From assembly GCA_965651365.1 (NCBI GenBank), contig CBFGSA010000005.1, forward strand, positions 1-44,496: DNA of 44,496 bases, written 5' to 3'. A model generated the notes under the pieces. It did no database searches, was not told the DNA's origin, and saw only the letters and a list, made by a program, of their open reading frames with translations. How positions within the stretch are numbered: the stretch's first letter is position 1; every line of letters starts with the position of its first letter. Of this stretch, positions 7,885 to 14,919 are shown one piece after another. Origin of the DNA: DASSBG01 sp965651365. GTDB taxonomy: Bacteria > Pseudomonadota > Gammaproteobacteria > Xanthomonadales > Rhodanobacteraceae. A program made the position numbers and the translations under genes.

Positions 7885-8931
7885 TCAGAACTTCACTTCG
7901 CCCCACAAACCGATTTCGTTGGTCCGGGTGTTGGCAACATGCAGCGGATCGGGGCTGGTCACCGTGGACTCGCGTTTGTCATGCTTGTATACGGCGGCCA
8001 GCTTGATGCCTTTCCGTACCGCATATTGCAGACCGACATTGAAATAGCGATCCGTGGCTTCCGGGTCCAGATCATTGCTCAGGTCGGCACGATCGACGCG
8101 CGCGAACACCGAATAGTCGCCACCGAACGCCTGGCTCACCCAGACCGAGTAGCCATTGGCGCTGTCGGACAGCGGATTGAGTACGGTGTTCCAGTTGTTG
8201 GCACGAAAGTACTCGGCGCCAACTCGCAGGCCGTTTCGGGCCCAGGCAAGCATGACATCCGAGCGCTGCGCGGTATGTGAGGTATCCACCGCTGCGGTGT
8301 CCTTGCCCAGTTTGCCCGAATAACCGCCCACGGCAATGGCCAGGCCGTCTACCGGGGAGAAGGCCACACGTGCGCCAACGTCCATCGACTGGCTGCGCTC
8401 GGTGTGCTTGTAGCCACCACCGTTCACCGCCGATATGGCATAGCTGAACAGACCGCTGTCACCGACGCCGCCACCAAGATGCAGGCCCCAGTCGGCCGAG
8501 GTACCGAACTTGAGGCGATCCACCAGGGTATTTTCGACATAGCGGTAGCCATAGTAGTGCTCGACGAACGGAATCCACGGCAGATCCGCCGAGCCAATGC
8601 GCAGCACGGCAGCCTTGGAAAAAGCTCCCTGAAGATAGGCCTTCTTGACGTACAGGTTGGTCAGGCCGTCGCCCTGCACGTAGGTGAAGTCGGTGGTCAG
8701 ATTGGCCGACCATACGTCGCCGAACTTCGGATTGACAGTGAGATAGAAACGCTTTACATCGACGCCGAAACCGCTGTTGTCGGACTTGCCGGTATCGCTG
8801 TTCTTCTGGTCGAGGTGGGTGAGGTCGAAGAACATCTTTCCCGAGAAATCGAGATCAAGCTCGTCGGCGTGGGCAATACCGCTGCCGGCGCAAAGAACGG
8901 CAACGGCGGTGAATACGAGTTTGTGACGCAT
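7885..8931 (-). CDS. Outer membrane porin, probably phosphate-selective (OprO/OprP type)
   Basis: A 348-residue protein with a signal peptide (MRHKLVFTAVAVLCAGSGIAHA) followed by a long series of alternating amphipathic strands, and a terminal phenylalanine (EVKF) as required by the barrel assembly machinery. Strand-rich segments such as KRFYLTVNPKFGDVWSANLTTDF and NLYVKKAYLQGAF resemble phosphate-selective porins. The strongest functional clue is regulatory: four PhoB half-sites in 11-bp phase precede it (9000-9039) and it is divergent from pstS. The ATG at 8931 has AGGAG upstream. It would pass phosphate, polyphosphate or organophosphate through the outer membrane; anion specificity is inferred. 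Confidence 0.82.
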   Translation of the reverse strand: MRHKLVFTAVAVLCAGSGIAHADELDLDFSGKMFFDLTHLDQKNSDTGKSDNSGFGVDVKRFYLTVNPKFGDVWSANLTTDFTYVQGDGLTNLYVKKAYLQGAFSKAAVLRIGSADLPWIPFVEHYYGYRYVENTLVDRLKFGTSADWGLHLGGGVGDSGLFSYAISAVNGGGYKHTERSQSMDVGARVAFSPVDGLAIAVGGYSGKLGKDTAAVDTSHTAQRSDVMLAWARNGLRVGAEYFRANNWNTVLNPLSDSANGYSVWVSQAFGGDYSVFARVDRADLSNDLDPEATDRYFNVGLQYAVRKGIKLAAVYKHDKRESTVTSPDPLHVANTRTNEIGLWGEVKF

Positions 8932-8999
8932 GCCAGGCTCCTGTAATGGGGACGTCTCAATGCGTCGGCATTGTGACGACAACATGCTGGCGACCTTGT

Positions 9000-9039
9000 G
9001 TGACACAGGTGTTGAACTGATGTTGCCGATCCGTGACAG
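9000..9039 (-). promoter_or_regulatory. PhoB-binding array (four half-sites) for the porin gene
   Basis: Read on the minus strand, CTGTCAC (9039-9033), CGGCAAC (9028-9022), GTTCAAC (9017-9011) and GTGTCAC (9006-9000) follow each other at exactly 11 bp. This is the spacing of tandem PhoB half-sites. The outer two match the consensus best. A weak -10 (CATGTT, 8986-8981) lies about 13 bases downstream. The array directs transcription toward the porin. Confidence 0.8.
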
Positions 9040-9057
9040 CCGCGCTCGCGTCCACCG

Positions 9058-9113
9058 CTGTCACAAGGCTGCAACGTCACCGTCATGGAACTGCAATCGG
9101 ACCCGGTTACAAA
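9058..9113 (+). promoter_or_regulatory. PhoB-binding array and -10 box for pstS
   Basis: CTGTCAC (9058), CTGCAAC (9069), CCGTCAT (9080) and CTGCAAT (9091) are four PhoB half-sites in perfect 11-bp phase, making two Pho boxes. A -10 element TACAAA (9108-9113, within TACAAAT) follows the last half-site by ten bases, the usual placement where PhoB replaces the -35 contact. Transcription would start near 9120, about 40 bases before the pstS start. The array rules out an in-frame ATG at 9085 as the real start of pstS. Confidence 0.87.
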
Positions 9114-9159
9114 TGCATGCGTGGCTTCCACCACGCCCACTCAAACCAGGAGTTACACC

Positions 9160-10185
9160 GTGTCCAGCAAACTGAGCATCTGCTTCGCCGCCGCTGCTGC
9201 CATTGCCAGCACCGGCGCCATGGCTACCGATATCACCGGAGCCGGTTCCAGCTTTGTCTACCCCGTGCTGTCCAGGTGGTCGGCAACCTACGCCGAAAAG
9301 TCCGGCAACCATGTCAACTACCAGTCCATCGGTTCGGGCGGCGGCATTGCCCAGATCAAGGCCGGCACGGTGGATTTCGGTGCTTCCGACAAGCCGCTGT
9401 CAGCGGATGAACTGACCAAGTTCAAACTGGGCCAGTTCCCGATCGTGATCGGCGGCATCGTGCCGGTCGTGCATCTGCAGGGCGTCGACAATGGCAAGCT
9501 GGTGCTGGACGGCGCCACCCTGGCCGACATTTTCATGGGCAAGATCAAGCACTGGAACAACCCGGCCATCGCCGACCTCAACCCGGGCCTTGACCTGCCC
9601 GACAGCACGATCCATGTGGTGCACCGCTCCGATGGCTCCGGCACCACATTCAACTTCACCAATTACCTGTCCAAGCTCAGCCCCGAATGGAAGGCCGAAG
9701 TCGGCGAAGGCACGGCGGTGAAATGGCCGGCGGGTATCGGCGGCAAGGGCAACGAGGGCGTGGCGGCCTACGTCAAGCAGCTCGGCAACTCGATCGGCTA
9801 CGTCGAGTATGCCTATGCGCTGAAGAACAACATCAGTCACGTCATGATGAGAAACGCGGCGGGCAAGATCGTCGAGCCGGGCAATGACAGCTTCCAGGCC
9901 GCGGCAGCGACTGCCGACTGGGCACATGCCACGGACTTCAGGCTGATCATGACCAATGCACCGGGCGCAGACGCCTGGCCGATCACCGCCACCACCTGGG
10001 TGATCATGTACAAGCAGCCGAAGAATGCCGAGCAAAGCAAGGTCGCTTTTGACTTCTTCAAGTGGTCGCTCGAGAACGGTCAGTCCGCCGCCGAGTCGCT
10101 GGACTACGTGCCGCTGCCGGACAGCCTGGTCAAGCAGATCGAGAGCTACTGGGCAGGCAATTTCGGCCTTGTATCTTCTGATTGA
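9160..10185 (+). CDS. pstS: Phosphate ABC transporter periplasmic substrate-binding protein PstS
   Basis: A 341-residue exported phosphate-binding protein. Starting from GTG at 9160 (AGGAG upstream), the signal peptide is about 22 residues, ending GAMA. Phosphate-binding segments are visible: GAGSSFVYPV, SIGSGGGIAQIKAG, FGASDKPLS and HRSDGSGTTFNF. PstS delivers phosphate to PstCA in the inner membrane. It leads the pstSCAB-phoU operon and is driven by the PhoB array at 9058-9113. A palindromic repeat lies between it and pstC and could favour higher PstS levels than permease levels. Confidence 0.95.
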   Translation: MSSKLSICFAAAAAIASTGAMATDITGAGSSFVYPVLSRWSATYAEKSGNHVNYQSIGSGGGIAQIKAGTVDFGASDKPLSADELTKFKLGQFPIVIGGIVPVVHLQGVDNGKLVLDGATLADIFMGKIKHWNNPAIADLNPGLDLPDSTIHVVHRSDGSGTTFNFTNYLSKLSPEWKAEVGEGTAVKWPAGIGGKGNEGVAAYVKQLGNSIGYVEYAYALKNNISHVMMRNAAGKIVEPGNDSFQAAAATADWAHATDFRLIMTNAPGADAWPITATTWVIMYKQPKNAEQSKVAFDFFKWSLENGQSAAESLDYVPLPDSLVKQIESYWAGNFGLVSSD

Positions 10186-10198
10186 TCTGCAGGCAAGT

Positions 10199-10235
10199 GG
10201 ATCCCGGGTCGGCGCTTCGCGCCGCCCGGAATGAC
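10199..10235 (+). repeat. Dispersed palindromic repeat (GTCATCCCGG family), copy between pstS and pstC
   Basis: GGATCCCGGGTCGGCGC, a TTC loop and GCGCCGCCCGGAATGAC form a near-perfect stem of about ten pairs with one bulged T. The ends match other copies at 38021-38128 and 44445-44487. Placed between a binding-protein gene and its permease genes, it could act as an mRNA-stabilising or attenuating hairpin; that role is inference. Confidence 0.7.
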
Positions 10236-10302
10236 GAATTGGGTAGCTGCGTGCTGTCAGGAGTGACGGGGCGGTAGCCTGGAACTTGCCACACGGAACA
10301 CC

Positions 10303-11277
10303 ATGAACGCAATCGCCTCACACGCCAATCACGCCAGCGAACAGCGCAGCCACCGCGATGCACGGCACGACCGGCTGTTCCGCTGGCTGCTCAAGGCCTG
10401 CGCGCTGCTGGTGCTGGTGGCCCTGCTGGGCGCGGCGCTGGCCACGCTGTGGGGCGGGCGCGAGGTGTTGTTCGGCCATGGCCTGGAGTTTCTGACCAGC
10501 GCCGAATGGAATCCGGTCGAGAACCGCTACGGTGCCTGGGCACCCATCTACGGTACCCTGGTCACCTCGATCATCGCCATCCTCATTGCCGTGCCGGTCA
10601 GCTTCGGCATCGCGCTGTTCCTGACCGAGATCGCCCCAACCCGGCTGCGCGGCCCCATCGGCATGGCCATCGAGATGCTGGCCGGCATCCCCTCGATCAT
10701 CTACGGCATGTGGGGCCTGTTCGTGTTCGTGCCGTTCATGGCCGACCATATCGAGCCCTGGATCAATGACCACCTTGGCGAACTGCCGTTGCTCGGCAAA
10801 CTGTTCCAGGGGCCACCGCTGGGCCTGGGCCTGCTGACGGCCGGCATCGTGCTGGCGGTGATGATCATTCCGTTCATTTCCTCGGTGATGCGCGAGGTGT
10901 TCCAGACCGTGCCCGCACGGCTTAAGGAGTCGGCGCACGCACTGGGCTCGTCCACCTGGGAGGTGGTCTGGGACATCGTGCTGCCGTACACCCGCTCGGC
11001 GGTGATCGGCGGCATTTTCCTGGGCTTGGGCCGCGCGCTGGGCGAGACCATGGCGGTCACCTTCGTGCTCGGCAACAGCTACGACATCACCGGCTCGCTG
11101 CTGATGCCTGGAACCTCGATTTCCTCGTCCATCGCCAACGAGTTCAATGAGGCCGTGGGCCTGCACCGTTCAGCGCTGATCGCTCTGGGCTTCCTGCTGT
11201 TCGTGGTCACCTTCTTCGTGCTGCTGCTGGCGCGGCTGATGCTGCGTTCGCTGAAGCGCCGGGAGGGCCAGGCATGA
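10303..11277 (+). CDS. pstC: Phosphate ABC transporter permease PstC
   Basis: A 324-residue inner-membrane permease with about six hydrophobic helices. The first is at about 27-50 (ACALLVLVALLGAALATLWG). A periplasmic segment with EFLTSAEWNPVE is typical of PstC, and the cytoplasmic coupling loop near 210-250 contains ALGSSTWEVVWDIVLP and GRALGETMAVTFVLG. It pairs with PstA to form the translocation channel, energised by PstB. It follows pstS by 117 bases, which hold the repeat, and overlaps pstA by 4 bases (ATGA). Confidence 0.95.
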   Translation: MNAIASHANHASEQRSHRDARHDRLFRWLLKACALLVLVALLGAALATLWGGREVLFGHGLEFLTSAEWNPVENRYGAWAPIYGTLVTSIIAILIAVPVSFGIALFLTEIAPTRLRGPIGMAIEMLAGIPSIIYGMWGLFVFVPFMADHIEPWINDHLGELPLLGKLFQGPPLGLGLLTAGIVLAVMIIPFISSVMREVFQTVPARLKESAHALGSSTWEVVWDIVLPYTRSAVIGGIFLGLGRALGETMAVTFVLGNSYDITGSLLMPGTSISSSIANEFNEAVGLHRSALIALGFLLFVVTFFVLLLARLMLRSLKRREGQA

Positions 11278-12137
11278 CTTCTCTGTACCGTCGCCGCCAG
11301 GTCACCAATCTCGTCGCCATGCTGTCGAGCAGCCTGGCCACCGGCATCGGTCTGATATTCCTGGCCTGGATCCTGTGGGTCACCATCAGCCGCGGCATCA
11401 GCGCCATCGGCGCGCCGCTGTTCACACGCATTACCGCCTACGCCGAGCAGGGCGGACTGGCCAATGCCATTGTCGGATCGCTGATCATCGACCTGATGGC
11501 CATTGCGCTGTGTGCCCCGATCGGCGTGCTGGCCGGCACCTGGCTGGCCGAATACGCCCGGCGTACCCGGCTGGGTTCGATCATCCGTTTTCTCAACGAC
11601 ATCCTGCTGTCCGCGCCCTCGATTGTGCTGGGCCTGTTCGTGTACATGGTGATTGTGTTGCCGATGACCACTCTGAGCAATGGCAATACCACGTTCTCGG
11701 CCCTGGCCGGCGCGGTGGCCCTGGCCCTGATCGGCCTGCCGGTCATCGTGCGCACCACCGACGAGATGCTGCAACTGGTGCCGGCCACGCTGCGCGAAGC
11801 GGCATTGTCGCTGGGCATACCGCAGTGGAAACTGACCGTGCAGGTTCTGATGCGGGCATCCGCCTCGGGCATCGTCACCGGCATCATGCTGGCGCTGGCG
11901 CGGTTGGCCGGCGAGACCGCGCCGCTGCTGTTCACCGCCTTCGGCAACAACTTCATGGCCTTCGGCCCGCTGGACAAAATGGCCTCGTTGCCGGTGGCGA
12001 TCTACCAGTACACCAACGACCCGAACCCGGCGCTGCACGCCATCGCCTGGGCCGGTGCCCTGCTGATCACGCTGCTGGTTCTGGCCCTGTCGATTCTGGC
12101 CCGCACCCTGTTTGCACGACGGAGCACGTTCCAATGA
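11274..12137 (+). CDS. pstA: Phosphate ABC transporter permease PstA
   Basis: A 287-residue permease with about six helices. The first is at 20-40 (LATGIGLIFLAWILWVTISR). The coupling loop includes ALSLGIPQWKLTVQVLM and LARLAGETAPLLFTAFGNN, the PstA form of the binding-protein-dependent permease motif. It forms the membrane channel with PstC. Both junctions, to pstC and to pstB, are 4-base ATGA overlaps, so the three are likely translated in a coupled way. Confidence 0.95.
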   Translation: MTSLYRRRQVTNLVAMLSSSLATGIGLIFLAWILWVTISRGISAIGAPLFTRITAYAEQGGLANAIVGSLIIDLMAIALCAPIGVLAGTWLAEYARRTRLGSIIRFLNDILLSAPSIVLGLFVYMVIVLPMTTLSNGNTTFSALAGAVALALIGLPVIVRTTDEMLQLVPATLREAALSLGIPQWKLTVQVLMRASASGIVTGIMLALARLAGETAPLLFTAFGNNFMAFGPLDKMASLPVAIYQYTNDPNPALHAIAWAGALLITLLVLALSILARTLFARRSTFQ

Positions 12138-12940
12138 CCGAAGCCCTGGCCACGCGGCCTGACACCCCCGAACACGCCCGCCAGATCGAGCCGCGGCTGG
12201 TCGTGCGCAATCTCGATTTCTTCTATGGCGACTTTCATGCATTGAGGGGCATGGACATGGACATTCCCGAGCGCGAAGTCACGGCCATCATCGGACCATC
12301 GGGTTGTGGCAAGTCCACCTTGCTGCGGGTGTTCAACCGCATTTACGCAATGTACCCCGGCCTGCGCGCGCAAGGCCAGGTGCGGCTCGATGGCGAGGAC
12401 ATTCTCGATCCGCGCTATTCAATGAACCGCCTGCGCAGCAAGGTCGGCATGGTGTTCCAGAAGCCGGTGCCGTTCCCGATGACCATTTACGAGAATATCG
12501 CCTGGGGCATACGCCACCACCAGCGGCTGTCACGCCGCGCCATGGATGACCGGGTCGAAGAAGCGCTCACGGCTGCGGCACTGTGGGACGAAGTCAGGGG
12601 CAAGCTCAAGCAGAACGCCTTGAGCCTGTCCGGCGGCCAGCAACAACGTCTGTGCATTGCACGCGGCATCGCGCTCAGGCCCGAGGTGCTGCTTCTGGAC
12701 GAACCAACCTCGGCGCTGGACCCGATTGCCACCGGCCGTATTGAACAGTTGATCGAGGAACTGAAGCGTGACTACACCATCGTCATCGTCACCCACAACA
12801 TGCAGCAGGCCGCGCGCGTGTCCGACCATACCGCTTTCATGTACCTGGGCGAATTGATCGAGTTCGGCGATACCGAAACCATCTTCACCCACCCGGTAAA
12901 GAAACAGACCGAAGACTACATTACGGGTCGTTACGGCTGA
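12134..12940 (+). CDS. pstB: Phosphate ABC transporter ATP-binding protein PstB
   Basis: A 268-residue ABC ATPase. Walker A is GPSGCGKST (near 54), the Q-loop is MVFQKPVPFPMTIYEN, the signature is LSGGQQQRLCIARGIA, Walker B is LLLDEPTSALDP and the switch histidine is in IVTHNMQQA. The FQKPxPFPMTIYEN sequence is diagnostic of PstB among ABC ATPases. It powers phosphate uptake through PstCA and participates with PhoU in signalling to PhoR. It starts inside the end of pstA; phoU follows after 43 bases. Confidence 0.97.
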   Translation: MTEALATRPDTPEHARQIEPRLVVRNLDFFYGDFHALRGMDMDIPEREVTAIIGPSGCGKSTLLRVFNRIYAMYPGLRAQGQVRLDGEDILDPRYSMNRLRSKVGMVFQKPVPFPMTIYENIAWGIRHHQRLSRRAMDDRVEEALTAAALWDEVRGKLKQNALSLSGGQQQRLCIARGIALRPEVLLLDEPTSALDPIATGRIEQLIEELKRDYTIVIVTHNMQQAARVSDHTAFMYLGELIEFGDTETIFTHPVKKQTEDYITGRYG

Positions 12941-12983
12941 TTCCCTGTCCTCGGAACACCCCTGATTTGAATCGAGAATCCAG

Positions 12984-13709
12984 ATGAACACCGGCAAAGA
13001 CCACATCATCAAAAGCTACGACACCGAACTCGAACGATTGACCGGCGAGATCGCGCGCATGGGCGAGCTGGCAGTCAAGCAGCTTGAAGCGGCGGTGGAA
13101 CTGGTCGAGCGGCGAGACGACCGGGCCGCAAGACATGTTGTCGACAACGACGATGCCATCGACGCGATGGAGGATCAGATCAGCCATGACGTGGTGCGCC
13201 TGCTGGCATTGCGCGCGCCCATGGCGCGTGACCTGCGCGAAGTGTTCGCGGCCTTGCGCGTGGCCTCGGACATCGAGCGCATCGGCGATTACGCCACCAA
13301 CATCGCCAAACGTTCCATTCCGCTGTCGATGCTGACACCGGTCGCGCCCGCCGATGGCCTCAAGAGCCTTTCGGAACTGGCAGCCCACGCCGTGCGCGAT
13401 GTTCTGAAGGCCTACCGGGACAAGGATGCGGACGGCGCCTATCGGGTGTGGAAGAACGACGTCAAGCTCGACCGCGTCTTCACCAGCCTGTTCCGCGAAC
13501 TGCTGACCTACATGATGGAAGACCCGCGCAGCATCACCGCCTGCACCCACCTGCTGTTCATGGCCAAGAACATCGAACGCATCGGCGACCATGCCACCAA
13601 CATCGCCGAGAACGTATGGTATGTGGTCGAGGGCGAACAGCTCGAAGCACCGCGCATGTCCGCCGACAAGACCGCCACACCCGACATGCCGCACCTGGGC
13701 AACCCGTAG
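12984..13709 (+). CDS. phoU: Phosphate signalling complex protein PhoU
   Basis: A 241-residue, all-helical protein made of two PhoU repeats. Each carries the metal-cluster motif: SDIERIGDYATNIAKR near 95 and KNIERIGDHATNIAENVW near 195. PhoU links the state of the Pst transporter to PhoR and shuts the regulon down when phosphate is plentiful. It closes the operon. Because this PhoR has no membrane anchor, PhoU and PstB would be the natural means of bringing it to the transporter. The C-terminal tail after about 225 is polar and variable. Confidence 0.95.
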   Translation: MNTGKDHIIKSYDTELERLTGEIARMGELAVKQLEAAVELVERRDDRAARHVVDNDDAIDAMEDQISHDVVRLLALRAPMARDLREVFAALRVASDIERIGDYATNIAKRSIPLSMLTPVAPADGLKSLSELAAHAVRDVLKAYRDKDADGAYRVWKNDVKLDRVFTSLFRELLTYMMEDPRSITACTHLLFMAKNIERIGDHATNIAENVWYVVEGEQLEAPRMSADKTATPDMPHLGNP

Positions 13710-13722
13710 CGCCAAATCATGA

Positions 13723-13788
13723 GCAGGAGCGAGCCATGCCCGCGACAAATAGTCGCGCAGGAACTTCGCGGCCATGAGCCGCTCCTAC
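13723..13788 (+). repeat. GTAGGAGCG-type palindromic repeat, copy 1
   Basis: GCAGGAGCGAGCCATGCCCG on one side and CGGCCATGAGCCGCTCCTAC on the other are imperfect inverted repeats around a short centre with its own TCGCG pairing. This is the GTAGGAGC-type palindrome common in Xanthomonadales and pseudomonads. It directly follows phoU and may act as a transcript end or mRNA stabiliser. Confidence 0.72.
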
Positions 13789-13818
13789 ACAATATCAGCG
13801 ACAGCCCGCCATCTTCTT

Positions 13819-13893
13819 GCAGGAGCGTGCCATGCGCGAGCGGCCTTTCCGACTGCATTCAGACGCATTCTTCGCGGGCATGGCCCGCTCCTG
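13819..13893 (+). repeat. GTAGGAGCG-type palindromic repeat, copy 2
   Basis: GCAGGAGCGTGCCATGCGCG and CGCGGGCATGGCCCGCTCCTG are inverted halves of a second unit, 30 bases after copy 1 and before the convergent small membrane gene. Two units in tandem are typical of this element class. The rest of 13710-13918 shows no gene. Confidence 0.7.
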
Positions 13894-13918
13894 AACGCAC
13901 ACGATTCAGGCTCCAGGC

Positions 13919-14179
13919 CTACCCGTCGCGGCGAATGCGGCGGCCGACCAGCATGCCGTAGATGCTGATCACCAGCCAGGCGGCCTCCAGCACAAAGGCG
14001 GCCAGATTGAAGTTGCCCAGCAACAGCGACAGCATGATGCCGATCGCACCCAGGGCGTTCATGCTCTGGTAGACGATGCCGTTTCCGTGCAGCTTGCGTG
14101 CCTGCAGCAGGAAGAAGGCCAGAAGCACCACCGCCACGCCCAGCAGGCCTGCCCAGTCGTGCCATGCCATGCTGCTCAT
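13919..14179 (-). CDS. Small conserved membrane protein (CBU_0592-like)
   Basis: An 86-residue protein with three predicted hydrophobic stretches: GLLGVAVVLLAFFLLQ (10-26), YQSMNALGAIGIMLSLLLG (37-55) and AAFVLEAAWLVISIYGMLVG (59-79), with a basic tail RRIRRDG. This layout resembles the CBU_0592 family of small membrane proteins, whose function is unknown. Its start overlaps the rlmB stop by 4 bases, so it is probably co-translated as the last gene of rnr-rlmB. Confidence 0.72.
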   Translation of the reverse strand: MSSMAWHDWAGLLGVAVVLLAFFLLQARKLHGNGIVYQSMNALGAIGIMLSLLLGNFNLAAFVLEAAWLVISIYGMLVGRRIRRDG

Positions 14180-14919
14180 GCGTCGCTCCTCTGTCGAACC
14201 GCTTCAAACAAGACTATACCTGCCGCAACGGAAACGTTGAGGCTTTCCATGCCGCCCGGCATCGGGATGCGCGCCAGAAAATCGCAGGTGTCGCGGGTCA
14301 GGCGGCGCAGACCCTCGCCTTCGCTGCCCAGCACCAGGGCCGCGGGTCCACGCAGATCCTGATCGAACACGGACGCATCGCCTTCACCGGCCAGTCCGGT
14401 CAGCCACACACCCGCATCTTTCAAATCGCGCAGGGTCCGCGCCAGGTTGGTGACCACGAGCAACGGCACGCGCTCGGCACCGCCGGCGGCGGCCTTGCGC
14501 ACCACCGGCGTCATGGCCACGGCGCGATCTTTCGGCACGATGACGGCAGTCGCCCCCGCGGCCGCCGCGCTGCGCAGGCAGGCGCCCAGGTTGTGCGGGT
14601 CAGTCACGCCGTCCAGCACCAGAAACAGAGCATGCCGGCCAGCCTTGTCGATCAGATCCTGCAGATCGTCCTCGCTGCCCGCGGCCGGTGCATCGAAGCT
14701 GGCGGCGATGCCCTGATGCCGGCTACCGTCAGCTACCCGTTCCAGCGCTTCGCGCGTCACATGGCGCACCACCACGCCGACCTTGCGCGCCTGCTCCTCG
14801 ATGGCCTTCAGGCGCCGGTTGCGAGCGCCCTGCTCGATCACGACCGAACGAATGCGCGCCGGATCATGGCTCAGCGCCGACTCGACCGGATGGATGCCGG
14901 TGATCCAGGTTTCGCTCAT
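14176..14919 (-). CDS. rlmB: 23S rRNA (guanosine-2'-O)-methyltransferase RlmB
   Basis: A 247-residue SpoU-class methyltransferase. The N-terminal substrate-binding domain begins with the characteristic GIHPVESAL. The knotted catalytic domain carries the three SpoU motifs: DGVTDPHNLGACLRSAAAAG (near 103), LVLGSEGEGLRRL (near 195) and IPMPGGMESLNVSVAAGI (near 218). It methylates G2251 of 23S rRNA. Overlap with rnr at the ATGA and the common rnr-rlmB order support one transcript. Confidence 0.95.
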   Translation of the reverse strand: MSETWITGIHPVESALSHDPARIRSVVIEQGARNRRLKAIEEQARKVGVVVRHVTREALERVADGSRHQGIAASFDAPAAGSEDDLQDLIDKAGRHALFLVLDGVTDPHNLGACLRSAAAAGATAVIVPKDRAVAMTPVVRKAAAGGAERVPLLVVTNLARTLRDLKDAGVWLTGLAGEGDASVFDQDLRGPAALVLGSEGEGLRRLTRDTCDFLARIPMPGGMESLNVSVAAGIVLFEAVRQRSDA

